Below, piece by piece: positions 44,120 through 52,602 of a stretch of DNA of 64,000 bases (its first letter is position 1; every line of letters begins with the position of its first letter). Below the pieces are notes generated by a model. It did no database searches and had not been told where the DNA came from. It saw only the letters and a program-made list of their open reading frames with translations. A program made the position numbers and the translations under genes. The stretch is taken from the NCBI RefSeq assembly GCF_901472495.1, contig NZ_LR590469.1, forward strand, positions 1,922,001 through 1,986,000, given 5' to 3'. This DNA comes from Yersinia enterocolitica subsp. enterocolitica. GTDB lineage: Bacteria; Pseudomonadota; Gammaproteobacteria; Enterobacterales; Enterobacteriaceae.

Positions 44120-45109
44120 ATGGTCTACCAAGCAGCTTCCTCCCGCTATCAGGAAATGGAGTATCACCGTTGTGGCCGCAGTGGATTAATGCTGCCAGCG
44201 ATTTCTCTTGGCTTGTGGCATAACTTTGGTGATAGCACCTTGTATGAAAATAGCCGCAACCTGATTCATCGTGCTTTTGATCATGGTATTACCCATTTTG
44301 ATTTAGCCAATAACTATGGCCCACCGCCTGGCTCTGCCGAACTAAATTTTGGCCGAATCTTGCAACAAGATTTGCGCCCTTATCGCGATGAACTGATTAT
44401 TTCGTCCAAAGCGGGTTACACCATGTGGCCCGGCCCTTATGGGGATTGGGGCTCCAAAAAGTATCTGGTCGCCAGCATTAATCAAAGTTTGCAGCGGATG
44501 GGGCTGGATTATGTTGATATTTTCTATCATCACCGCCCAGACCCTAATACCCCATTGGAAGAGACGATGGCAGCGCTGGATTTACTGGTGCGCCAAGGCA
44601 AAGCTTTATATGTCGGCTTGTCCAACTACCCAGCTGCACAAACGCGTCAGGCCTGCAAAATTCTGGCCCAGCTCGGTACGCCTTGTTTGATTCATCAACC
44701 CAAATACTCCATGTTTGAGCGCTGGATTGAAACAGATCTGCAAGATACGCTGGACGAGTATGGTGTTGGATCTATTGCTTTCTCGCCGCTGGCGGGCGGT
44801 TTATTAACTGATCGCTATTTGGCCGGTATCCCATTGGACTCACGAGCAGCCAGTGACAGTAAATTCCTCAATCCTGAGCAACTTTCAGCGGAAAAACTGG
44901 CTAAAGTTCGCCAATTGAATGAACTGGCGCTTGATCGTGGACAGAAGTTGTCGCAGATGTCTTTAGCGTGGGTATTGCGAGGCAGACGAGTGACGTCGGC
45001 ACTGATTGGAGCCAGTAAAATAAGCCAAATTGATGATGCGGTGGGAATGTTGGCAAATACCGAATTCAGTGACGCAGAGATAAAAGTTATCGAAAATATC
45101 TTGGTGTAA
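44120..45109 (+). CDS. yghZ: Aldo/keto reductase, YghZ-like
   Basis: A 329-residue NADPH-dependent reductase. Catalytic tetrad: Asp and Tyr in HFDLANNYGPPPGSAE, Lys in ISSKAGYTMWPGPYGDWGSKK, His in IFYHHRPDP. These and SMFERWIETDL…PLAGGLLTDRYL follow E. coli YghZ, which reduces methylglyoxal and L-glyceraldehyde-3-phosphate. ATG 44120 has AAGGGG five to ten bases upstream; a frame start at 44069 is rejected. Confidence 0.87.
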   Translation: MVYQAASSRYQEMEYHRCGRSGLMLPAISLGLWHNFGDSTLYENSRNLIHRAFDHGITHFDLANNYGPPPGSAELNFGRILQQDLRPYRDELIISSKAGYTMWPGPYGDWGSKKYLVASINQSLQRMGLDYVDIFYHHRPDPNTPLEETMAALDLLVRQGKALYVGLSNYPAAQTRQACKILAQLGTPCLIHQPKYSMFERWIETDLQDTLDEYGVGSIAFSPLAGGLLTDRYLAGIPLDSRAASDSKFLNPEQLSAEKLAKVRQLNELALDRGQKLSQMSLAWVLRGRRVTSALIGASKISQIDDAVGMLANTEFSDAEIKVIENILV

Positions 45110-45279
45110 ACGTTCTCTTTTTAAGTCTTCAACAGGGGGCTAACGCTCCCTGTTACGCCCTGTTATCTCCCCTCACAGATAAATCCTAAATCCGTATTTT
45201 ACAGTTTTATCCGAATCTCAGCGGCTGACTTCCTGTTTAAGATAGCGCTATAGCCTATAAGGCCAGACAAGGATAAATA

Positions 45280-45708
45280 ATGTTAAAAACGGCCATGTTT
45301 AAATCGACAATATTAAAGCTAAGTGTAGTGAGGCCGAGAAGGATAAAACCACTGTTATTGATAACCATCTTAGCCTGGTTCCCGCTTATCCCAATGGCGA
45401 ATGCCGAGAGTATTGAGCTGCTACCCGGTGTTTCGCTACAAATTGGCGAACAAGACCGCAGCGGTAATTATTGGGATGGTTATGACTGGCGTGACCAGCA
45501 ATGGTGGCAAAATCATCAAGGACGAGATTTAGGCGAGCGGAATCGTCATGGTCATTACTGGGACGGCCACCGCTGGCAACACAAAGATTGGTGGAAAAAG
45601 AACTACTACTATCGTGATGGGCACTATTGGAAATATGATAAACATCATAAAAAACCGAGTAAAAAACATCATCGCGGCAAAGGCCATGATCACCATGATC
45701 ATGATTAG
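45280..45708 (+). CDS. ypeC: YpeC-like DUF2502 secreted protein
   Basis: A 142-residue protein with an internal signal segment (PLLLITILAWFPLIPMANA, about 24-42) and a mature part rich in Trp, Tyr, His and Lys with repeated GNYWDG/GHYWDGH/GHYWKYD blocks, ending in a His-rich tail (HHRGKGHDHHDHD). Matches E. coli YpeC, also next to mntH. The true start may be an internal codon nearer the signal (for example the second Met at residue 6). Metal binding by the His tail is plausible; role unknown. Confidence 0.82.
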   Translation: MLKTAMFKSTILKLSVVRPRRIKPLLLITILAWFPLIPMANAESIELLPGVSLQIGEQDRSGNYWDGYDWRDQQWWQNHQGRDLGERNRHGHYWDGHRWQHKDWWKKNYYYRDGHYWKYDKHHKKPSKKHHRGKGHDHHDHD

Positions 45709-45758
45709 ATGAGAATACCCCAGGCGAGTTTTTATCCTTAGCTCGCCTTACTGATAAA

Positions 45759-46988
45759 TTAAATCAGGCTCACCAATAAGTAAGCATTCAATCCAATCAC
45801 CACCAGTACAATCAGTTTCCCCAAAACCTGAATCAATTTTGAGTTAACCATATCCCCCATCAATTCTTTATTGCCGGTAAAGGCCAACAACGGCACTAAC
45901 GCCAAAGCAATACCGAAACTCAGCAATACCTGACTCATCACCAGTATGCGAGTCGCATCCATTCCCATCAAAATGACAATAAAGGAAGGCAACATAGTCA
46001 CTGTTCGGCGCACCCAAATAGGGATATAAAACCGCACAAAACCCTGCATCACCACTTGTCCAGCCAAGGTTCCGACCACGGTTGATGACAGCCCGGCAGC
46101 CACCAAACTCAAGCCAAAAATGGTCGTGGCAGCATTACCCAATAAGGGTTGTAATGTTAAATAAGCTTGTTCAATTTCTGCAATGCTGCCATAGCCGTTG
46201 AAGTGGAAAGCGGCAGCTGCCGTCGCCATCATCGCCAAATTGACGAAACCCGCAATCGTCATGGCAATGGCCACATCCAATTTGGTCGAGGCGTAGCGAT
46301 CCGCTTTAGAGTTTTCCCCGGCGGTTTGCGTCAATGATGAATGCAGATAGATAACGTGCGGCATTATAGTTGCGCCCAATACCCCGGCGGCTAAAAATAC
46401 TGCATCGCGGTTAGGTAGGTCCGGGATTAACATCCCACGGCCTAAGGCGGCTATTTCTGGGCGTGAGAAGACAAGTTCCACAATATAAGCTGCGGCGACA
46501 AACAACAGCAGGCCACCAATCACTAACTCTAATGGCTTTTGCCCGCGCTTTTGTAGCATCAATATAAGGAAGGTCGCGATGCCGGTGAGTACCGCCCCCT
46601 CAAGCAGCGTCACACCCAATAGCAATTTAAACCCAATCGCCGCCCCAATAAACTCAGCCAGGTCTGTCGCCATCGCAATAATTTCGGCTTGCACCCAGTA
46701 AGCCCATACCGCAGGGCGAGGAAAGCGGTCACGAATATGTTCTGCCAGATTTTTGCCAGTGGCAATACCGAGCTTGGCGGAAAGGAGCTGGATAAGCATG
46801 GCCATAAAATTGGCCCAAACCACGACCCATAATAAGGTATAGCCAAAGGAAGCACCGGCCTGAATATTGGTGGCAAAGTTGCCGGGGTCGATATAGCCAA
46901 TAGCCGCGATAAAAGCAGGCCCCATCAGGGAGAGTTTGATTCTCCTTGATGTACGGGGTGGCGTATCGACAACACGACTATTCAACAT
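45759..46988 (-). CDS. mntH: Mn(II)/H+ symporter MntH (Nramp)
   Basis: A 409-residue inner-membrane Nramp transporter with 11 spans importing manganese and iron with protons. Metal-site motifs: [17 protein letters not shown] in span 1 and [13 protein letters not shown] in span 6; the transport signature [28 protein letters not shown]-type segment is present. Nearly colinear with E. coli MntH. A Fur-type palindrome lies about 55-75 bp upstream of the start. No convincing MntR site was found by eye. Confidence 0.95.
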   Translation of the reverse strand: [409 protein letters not shown]

Positions 46989-47386
46989 TCAGTATTACCC
47001 TTGAAAAACTTACGGCTACTTTCTTATCTTTAATAATATCTAAATGATAATAATTATCAAGCGCATTTAGAGGGGTGAAACTTATCTCTCTGATAGCTAA
47101 TACCGCATAATTTGCCGTGCCGTCATCGCCAGTTGTTGGTTTCTGAAAAATTGAGTTAACAGCTACATCGCAATTTTTAAGACTGAACGCTACAATTGCT
47201 CAAACTAGCATATTTACACTATCCCTGTAGCATATTATTAACATCCTGTTTTTTGTGATCAACCCCGCTAATTTGTTTGCATTTATGAAAGTGAATTTCT
47301 ATATTTGCAGACTACATCTCGTTTTTAATGTAGCCGTTACATAAAATGTCCACCAAAACCTAGCCTGCCTCTAATTTGGAGCACAC
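46989..47386. promoter_or_regulatory. mntH / nupC divergent promoter region
   Basis: About 400 bp. Besides the Fur-like palindrome on the mntH side, the nupC side holds GTTTGCATT (47275-47283), resembling a CytR half-site, and TTTGTGATCAACC near 47255, a partial CRP match. These would fit nucleoside and cAMP control of nupC but are weak. Confidence 0.5.
47043..47061 (-). promoter_or_regulatory. Fur box upstream of mntH
   Basis: AATGATAATAATTATCAAG contains the perfect 15 bp palindrome TGATAATAATTATCA (47045-47059) and matches the Fur consensus closely. It lies upstream of mntH, which Fur represses in E. coli. Confidence 0.78.
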
Positions 47387-48571
47387 ATGTCCCATATTCT
47401 ACAGTTTGCGTTGGCCTTAGTCGTAGTGGCCATACTAGCTCTAGTGATCTGTAAGGATCGTAAAAGCATCCGCATTCGGTTTGTTATTCAATTGTTGGTT
47501 ATTGAGGTGCTGTTAGCGTACTTCTTCCTCCATTCGGAAGTTGGATTAGGTTTTGTGAAAGGATTCGCCGGTTTATTCGACAAGTTGCTTGGATTTGCCG
47601 CTACCGGTACCGATTTTGTCTTCGGCAATATGGGTGATAAAGGTCTCGCGTTCTTCTTCTTAAGAGTGCTATGCCCTATCGTCTTCATTTCTGCCCTGAT
47701 TGGTATTCTGCAATACATTAAAGTTCTGCCGGTCGTTATTCGTATCATTGGTACTTTACTGTCCAAAGTTAACGGCATGGGTAAGTTGGAATCATTCAAC
47801 GCAGTCAGTTCACTGATTCTAGGCCAGTCTGAAAACTTCATCGCCTATAAAGATATTTTGGGCAAAATGTCTGAAAAGCGCATGTACACCATGGCAGCCA
47901 CAGCAATGTCGACAGTTTCTATGTCGATAGTCGGTGCTTATATGTCAATGCTGGACGCGAAATTCGTGGTCGCAGCACTGGTGCTTAACATGTTCAGTAC
48001 CTTTATTGTGTTGTCGTTAATCAACCCATATAAAGCTGAAGATGAAGAAGAGTTACAACTGAGCAACCTGCACGAAGGACAAAGCTTCTTTGAAATGCTG
48101 GGTGAATACATCCTGGCTGGTTTTAAAGTTGCCATTATCGTTGCGGCAATGCTGATTGGTTTCATTGCATTGATTGCTGCGATGAATGCTCTGTTCAGCC
48201 TGCTGTTTGGTATTAGCTTCCAGGGTATTCTGGGCTATGTCTTCTTCCCGTTTGCTTGGGTTATGGGTATCCCTGCTCATGAAGCCTTGCAAGTTGGCGG
48301 TATCATGGCAACCAAACTGGTTTCAAATGAATTTGTGGCAATGATGGACTTACAGAAAGTTGCATCCGAATTGTCACCACGCAGTGTAGGTATTCTGTCC
48401 GTATTCCTGGTTTCATTCGCTAACTTCTCTTCCATCGGAATCGTAGCTGGTGCGATTAAAGGCCTGAATGAACATCAAGGTAACGTCGTTTCTCGCTTTG
48501 GCTTGAAACTGCTGTACGGCTCTACGCTGGTCAGTGTGTTGTCCGCTTCTATCGCGGGCCTGGTACTCTAA
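47387..48571 (+). CDS. nupC: Nucleoside/H+ symporter NupC
   Basis: A 394-residue concentrative nucleoside transporter (CNT family) importing pyrimidine nucleosides and adenosine with protons. Marks: FVFGNMGDKGLAFFFLRVLCPIVFISALIGILQY, MGKLESFNAVSSLILGQSENFIAYKDIL, GIPAHEALQVGGIMATKLVSNEFVAM, VSFANFSSIGIVAGAIKGLNE. Length fits E. coli NupC (400). Its terminator was split by a YPAL repeat. Confidence 0.95.
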   Translation: MSHILQFALALVVVAILALVICKDRKSIRIRFVIQLLVIEVLLAYFFLHSEVGLGFVKGFAGLFDKLLGFAATGTDFVFGNMGDKGLAFFFLRVLCPIVFISALIGILQYIKVLPVVIRIIGTLLSKVNGMGKLESFNAVSSLILGQSENFIAYKDILGKMSEKRMYTMAATAMSTVSMSIVGAYMSMLDAKFVVAALVLNMFSTFIVLSLINPYKAEDEEELQLSNLHEGQSFFEMLGEYILAGFKVAIIVAAMLIGFIALIAAMNALFSLLFGISFQGILGYVFFPFAWVMGIPAHEALQVGGIMATKLVSNEFVAMMDLQKVASELSPRSVGILSVFLVSFANFSSIGIVAGAIKGLNEHQGNVVSRFGLKLLYGSTLVSVLSASIAGLVL

Positions 48572-48587
48572 GTATCAGAAAAAAATC

Positions 48588-48609
48588 GTTAAAAAGGCGC
48601 TACGGTGCC
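48588..48609 (+). terminator. First half of duplicated nupC terminator
   Basis: AAAGGCGC-tacg-GTGCCTTT hairpin 17 bp after the nupC stop. A near copy, AAGGCGCTACGGCGC followed by TTTTTTT, lies at 48778-48801 on the far side of the YPAL repeat and supplies the T-run. Confidence 0.75.
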
Positions 48610-48612
48610 TTT

Positions 48613-48778
48613 GAGGTTAATGACAAAGTGCCCGTATCGGTGAAAACAGGCAGATCGTAAAGACGCCGTAAAATCGTCCCTGATGGCTCGACCCGCGCCA
48701 TCCGTGGCGCGGACGCTTTACTCTTCTACCTGTCCTCACCTTGCAAGATCGAGTCGTTGGAGTTTGTCAGCAGTCTGA
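48613..48778. repeat. YPAL repeat inside the nupC terminator
   Basis: A 166 bp full-length YPAL copy, differing from the 15096 copy at only a few bases (for example cgtatcgg for cgtaacgg and tgtcctc for tgccttc). It is bracketed by two copies of the AAGGCGCTACGG-YGC hairpin, as if a long target duplication arose on insertion. Confidence 0.88.
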
Positions 48779-48802
48779 AAGGCGCTACGGCGCTTTTTTT
48801 AT
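48778..48802 (+). terminator. Second half of duplicated nupC terminator
   Basis: AAAGGCGC-tacg-GCGCTTTTTTT forms a standard intrinsic terminator just right of YPAL. Confidence 0.75.
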
Positions 48803-48942
48803 GCCTGCGATTCACAGATGAGTTATTTGCTTTCGTGATATTTATTGGAAGGTTAAAAGACTAAGGATATAGGTTGGTCACAAAAGGATAGGAGAATGCC
48901 ATTTGGTATTAGGAGGTGAAGTTGCTGAGGTACTGGATATAA

Positions 48943-49033
48943 TGGTGGGTCGTGCGGGATGACTCGGCCGCTGGCCTCGCCCTTCGGGTCAACGCTGCCG
49001 CGTTGCTGTCTCGCTTCGCTCGGCTCGAACCTG
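48943..49033 (-). pseudogene. tRNA-Lys fragment with 64-nt structured insert
   Basis: The 3' end of a tRNA-Lys (CCA, acceptor and T-arm, 48943-48960) is followed by a 64-nt sequence (48961-49024) inserted in the T-loop, then TCGAACCTG of the other half of the T-arm. The rest of the tRNA is gone. The 42 bases 48919-48960 repeat at 49090-49131 next to the intact gene with one mismatch, so a duplicated tRNA was invaded and truncated. Confidence 0.7.
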
Positions 49034-49113
49034 AACGCAGGGTCTCACCCACACGATATTGTGTAATATGCGATTTCAGTGTTTGGGGGAAGTTGCTGAG
49101 ATACTGGATATAA

Positions 49114-49189
49114 TGGTGGGTCGTGCGGGATTCGAACCTGCGACCAATTGATTAAAAGTCAACTGCTCTACCAACTGAGCTAACGACCC
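49114..49189 (-). tRNA. tRNA-Lys (anticodon TTT)
   Basis: 76 nt including encoded CCA. GGGTCGT pairs with ACGACCC, anticodon loop CTTTTAA gives UUU, T-loop GTTCGAATC. It is the last intact gene of a Val-Val-Val-Lys cluster, the same composition as E. coli valU-valX-valY-lysV. Confidence 0.97.
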
Positions 49190-49223
49190 ATTATATAGAC
49201 TTACTCGACATTTCCGGCGGTTA

Positions 49224-49354
49224 TCGTGCGGGATTACTCATCCTACGGATTCGCCCTTCGGGTCAACGCTACGCGTTGCTGTCTCGCTTTGCTCGACTCG
49301 AACCTTTAACCAATTGATTAAAAGCTACTATTCTACCAACTGAGCTAACGACCC
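49224..49354 (-). pseudogene. Pseudo-tRNA-Lys with 63-nt insert in the T-loop
   Basis: Outer sequence matches tRNA-Lys: D-arm (AGCTCAGTTGGTAGA), TTTTAAT anticodon loop and 5' GGGTCGT. The anticodon stem is broken (AGTAG facing TCAAT), the CCA end is lost, and a 63-nt sequence (49235-49297) interrupts the T-loop at the same point as in the 48943 fragment. It cannot be a working tRNA. Confidence 0.75.
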
Positions 49355-49380
49355 ATTATATAATTCTGAAAGTATAGAAG

Positions 49381-49456
49381 TGGTGGGCGATACCAGATTC
49401 GAACTGATGACCCCCTCCGTGTAAAGGAGATGCTCTACCAACTGAGCTAATCGCCC
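49381..49456 (-). tRNA. tRNA-Val (anticodon TAC)
   Basis: 76 nt with CCA. Acceptor GGGCGAT/ATCGCCC, anticodon loop TTTACAC (UAC). Third Val copy from the promoter at 49720-49747. Confidence 0.97.
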
Positions 49457-49495
49457 ACTTCTACTACTTTTAACACATTAAACATGGATGATGAG

Positions 49496-49571
49496 TGGTG
49501 GGCGATACCAGATTCGAACTGATGACCCCCTCCGTGTAAAGGAGATGCTCTACCAACTGAGCTAATCGCCC
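49496..49571 (-). tRNA. tRNA-Val (anticodon TAC)
   Basis: 76 nt with CCA, identical to the other two Val genes in the body. Middle copy of the tandem cluster. Confidence 0.97.
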
Positions 49572-49624
49572 TCATCTATCTCATTTAATGCTTGTATTTC
49601 ATTTACTTAGTAACACGTCGAGTT

Positions 49625-49700
49625 TGGTGGGCGATACCAGATTCGAACTGATGACCCCCTCCGTGTAAAGGAGATGCTCTACCAACTGAGCTAATCGCCC
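49625..49700 (-). tRNA. tRNA-Val (anticodon TAC)
   Basis: 76 nt with CCA; first gene of the Val/Lys operon, about 20 bp downstream of the -10 box. Confidence 0.97.
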
Positions 49701-49719
49701 GCCGTGTTGTTGGAGTCGC

Positions 49720-49747
49720 ATTATAGGGATAGTTCGAAGTGAGTCAA
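49720..49747 (-). promoter_or_regulatory. Promoter of the Val/Lys tRNA operon
   Basis: On the minus strand TTGACT and TATAAT are 16 bp apart, followed by a GC-rich discriminator (GCGAC), the pattern of a strong stringently controlled stable-RNA promoter. Confidence 0.88.
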
Positions 49748-49857
49748 CGGTTTTTAAAACGAAAACAATCGTTCGCCGCAAATTTAAACAGGATGCGATA
49801 TTTATCACCGCTATGGGCGTTTCTTTAGCCGGATCTCATTGCATATCGGTAACATCG

Positions 49858-49885
49858 TTGAGGAATTGTCTCAGGGTGGTAGAAT
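49858..49885 (+). promoter_or_regulatory. gltX promoter
   Basis: TTGAGG and TAGAAT with a 16-bp spacer, 75 bp upstream of the gltX start and back-to-back with the tRNA promoter. Confidence 0.7.
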
Positions 49886-49960
49886 GTCGCCTACTTTTTC
49901 GAAATTCGAGCAACAGCCAGCTTTTGCTGGTCGGCGTAGCGTAATAAGGCATCGAACCCA

Positions 49961-51376
49961 ATGAAAATCAAAACCCGTTTTGCACCCAGTCCTACCGGCT
50001 ATCTCCACGTCGGTGGCGCGCGTACCGCACTGTATTCCTGGTTATTCACCCGCCATTTCGGTGGTGAATTTGTTTTGCGTATTGAAGATACCGATCTTGA
50101 GCGCTCAACTCAGGAAGCCATCGACGCCATTATGGACGGTATGAACTGGCTGAATCTGGATTGGGATGAAGGCCCGTATTTCCAAACCAAACGTTTCGAT
50201 CGCTACAATGCGGTGATCGACCAAATGTTGGAAAATGGCACTGCATATAGATGCTATTGCTCTAAAGAGCGTTTGGATGAATTGCGCGAAGCCCAAATGG
50301 CCAATGGTGAAAAGCCGCGCTATGATGGCCGCTGCCGCGATAGCCAGTGTACCCATGGTGCCGATGAACCTTCTGTGGTGCGTTTTCGTAACCCGCAGGC
50401 AGGCTCGGTTATTTTCGACGATAAAATCCGTGGGCCAATCGAATTCAGCAACCAAGAGCTGGATGATTTGATTATCCGCCGTACCGATGGTTCGCCAACG
50501 TATAATTTCTGCGTCGTGGTTGATGACTGGGATATGGAAATCACTCACGTTATCCGTGGTGAAGACCATATCAACAACACCCCTCGCCAGATTAACATTC
50601 TGAAAGCATTGGGCGCGCCTGTTCCTGAATATGCCCACGTTTCAATGATTCTGGGTGATGACGGTAAAAAACTGTCTAAACGTCATGGTGCAGTCGGCGT
50701 GATGCAATACCGCGATGATGGCTATTTGCCAGAAGCGCTGTTGAACTATCTGGTTCGCCTGGGTTGGTCGCATGGTGATCAGGAGATTTTCTCTGTTGCT
50801 GAGATGACTGAGCTATTCACACTGGATGCGGTGAGTAAATCTGCCAGTGCTTTCAATACTGAAAAACTGCAATGGCTGAACCACCACTATATCAATAGCC
50901 TGCCACCAGAGCAGGTTGCCGTTCACCTGTCATGGCAGGTTGAGCAGTTGGGTATTGATACTCGCAACGGCCCTGAATTGGTCGAGATAGTTAAACTGTT
51001 GGGCGAGCGCTGTAAGACGCTGAAAGAGATGGCTGAATCTTGCCGCTACTTCTATGAAGAGTTTGACGAGTTCGACGCCGATGCCGCGAAGAAACATTTG
51101 CGCCCTGTTGCACGCCAGCCGCTGGAAGCGGTTAAAGCTAAACTGGCTGCCATCACCGAGTGGACTACTGAAAACGTTCACAATGCCATTCAGGGCACGG
51201 CTGATGAGTTGGGTGTAGGTATGGGCAAAGTTGGCATGCCATTGCGCGTAGCGGTCACTGGCGCTGGTCAATCACCGGGAATGGACGTCACCGTCTATGC
51301 TATCGGTCAGGCGCGTTCACTGTCTCGTATTGATAAAGCGCTCGCTTTTATTAGTGAACGTGAAGCGCAGCAATAA
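49961..51376 (+). CDS. gltX: Glutamyl-tRNA synthetase
   Basis: A 471-residue class I aminoacyl-tRNA synthetase attaching glutamate to tRNA-Glu. HIGH-type motif FAPSPTGYLHVGGART (residues about 7-22), KMSKS-type motif KKLSKRHG near residue 237. A zinc site is suggested by CYCSKE…CRDSQC (about 98-127). Length equals E. coli GltX. The gene lies between the Val/Lys and Ala tRNA clusters as in E. coli. Terminator at 51394. Confidence 0.97.
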   Translation: MKIKTRFAPSPTGYLHVGGARTALYSWLFTRHFGGEFVLRIEDTDLERSTQEAIDAIMDGMNWLNLDWDEGPYFQTKRFDRYNAVIDQMLENGTAYRCYCSKERLDELREAQMANGEKPRYDGRCRDSQCTHGADEPSVVRFRNPQAGSVIFDDKIRGPIEFSNQELDDLIIRRTDGSPTYNFCVVVDDWDMEITHVIRGEDHINNTPRQINILKALGAPVPEYAHVSMILGDDGKKLSKRHGAVGVMQYRDDGYLPEALLNYLVRLGWSHGDQEIFSVAEMTELFTLDAVSKSASAFNTEKLQWLNHHYINSLPPEQVAVHLSWQVEQLGIDTRNGPELVEIVKLLGERCKTLKEMAESCRYFYEEFDEFDADAAKKHLRPVARQPLEAVKAKLAAITEWTTENVHNAIQGTADELGVGMGKVGMPLRVAVTGAGQSPGMDVTVYAIGQARSLSRIDKALAFISEREAQQ

Positions 51377-51393
51377 AATCAAATACATTTATC

Positions 51394-51420
51394 AGGCGAC
51401 TGAGTAAAGTCGCCTTTTTT
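51394..51420 (+). terminator. gltX terminator
   Basis: AGGCGACT pairs with AGTCGCCT and is followed by TTTTTT, 18 bp after the stop. Confidence 0.88.
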
Positions 51421-51483
51421 ATGCTGTTTGCTCACTGATTTGGCGGCTTTTTCAGCGCTTGGCGTGAGAAATAGAATTAGCCG

Positions 51484-51512
51484 TTGACACTGTTTCAGGG
51501 GTTTCATATCAT
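51484..51512 (+). promoter_or_regulatory. Promoter of the Ala tRNA operon
   Basis: TTGACA and TATCAT, 17-bp spacer, then a GC-rich discriminator GCGCCCC; tRNA starts 35 bp later. Confidence 0.88.
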
Positions 51513-51546
51513 GCGCCCCGTTCACACGATTTATTATGTGCGCATC

Positions 51547-51622
<76 letters not shown>

Positions 51623-51701
51623 AATTATCTTGTTTGATAAGACTTCAAGCTTGATAATCAGGTGGCATGATAGATAAATCAGCACGAACAACCACATTTG
51701 T

Positions 51702-51777
<76 letters not shown>

Positions 51778-51784
51778 CTCTTTA

Positions 51785-51810
51785 AAAGACCGGCCTATGG
51801 CCGGTTTTTT
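51785..51810 (+). terminator. Terminator of the Ala tRNA operon
   Basis: AAGACCGGCC-tat-GGCCGG followed by TTTTTT, immediately after the second tRNA. Confidence 0.88.
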
Positions 51811-51885
51811 GCTTTTTAGCATTTATCATAATCATTCTCCGCTGCTATCCTGCTCCAAACACATTGATTACCGAGGAAACAGGCA

Positions 51886-52446
51886 ATGAACCAGCAACAA
51901 CAAATCATTGAATGGCTACGTGCGGATCCCTATCGGATGCAAGCATTGTCTATTGCCCGTGAACTTCAGTTAAACCAATGGTGCCTGGCCGCAGGATTTG
52001 TCCGTAATCTGGTGTGGGATAAGCTACATGGATACCCTTCCTCTACCCCACTTAATGATATTGATTTAGTCTATTTCGATGAGCAAGATGCCAGTGAGCA
52101 GCATGATTTACAGCTCGAAGAACAACTTAATCACACAACTTCAGCCCTGCATCAATCGTTTCCGTGGTCAGTCAAAAATCAAGCCAGAATGCACCTGCGT
52201 AGTGGCCGCTGGCCTTACACCAGCACACAAGACGCCATCAGCTATTGGGTTGAAGTGGAAACGGCGATCGGGGCCTGTCTTAAAGAAAATGGTGATATTG
52301 AACTGGTCGCCCCATTTGGTTTGGCTGCTTTATTTAGTCAAACCATTACGCTGAATATCAAAAACGGTGAAATCGACACTTATTACCAGCGGGTCAATAG
52401 CAAAGGCTGGCAACAGCATTGGCCGCAACTACAATTGGTGATTTAA
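51886..52446 (+). CDS. Nucleotidyltransferase-like protein (NTP_transf_6)
   Basis: A 186-residue cytosolic protein of the DUF925/NTP_transf_6 family. CLAAGFVRNLVWDKLHG and NDIDLVYFD carry the glycine and paired aspartates expected of a polymerase-beta-type nucleotidyltransferase; RMHLRSGRWPYTSTQDAISYWVEVETAIG is the family's second block. ATG 51886 has GAGGAAACAGGC upstream. Substrate unknown. It stands alone after the Ala tRNAs. Confidence 0.83.
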   Translation: MNQQQQIIEWLRADPYRMQALSIARELQLNQWCLAAGFVRNLVWDKLHGYPSSTPLNDIDLVYFDEQDASEQHDLQLEEQLNHTTSALHQSFPWSVKNQARMHLRSGRWPYTSTQDAISYWVEVETAIGACLKENGDIELVAPFGLAALFSQTITLNIKNGEIDTYYQRVNSKGWQQHWPQLQLVI

Positions 52447-52602
52447 CAGCTTAGAGCCTGGATTTAACGCGCATAAAATCACCAAGTGATAGGTTACTGA
52501 TTAGCAAGTGATAAGATTGTGTAAAACCCGGCTGAAAGGCTAAAGATTAATATCTTTCACGTCGATAAGCATTATTCCACCCACATGTTCTAAGGAATAA
52601 TG

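Noticed and set aside
46989..47386. MntR operator for mntH
   Set aside because: No clear match to the paired ATAGC/GCTAT pattern was found by eye, only the Fur-type palindrome.
49599..49808. 69-codon frame over the first tRNA-Val
   Set aside because: It spans a tRNA gene and its promoter; coding there is implausible.
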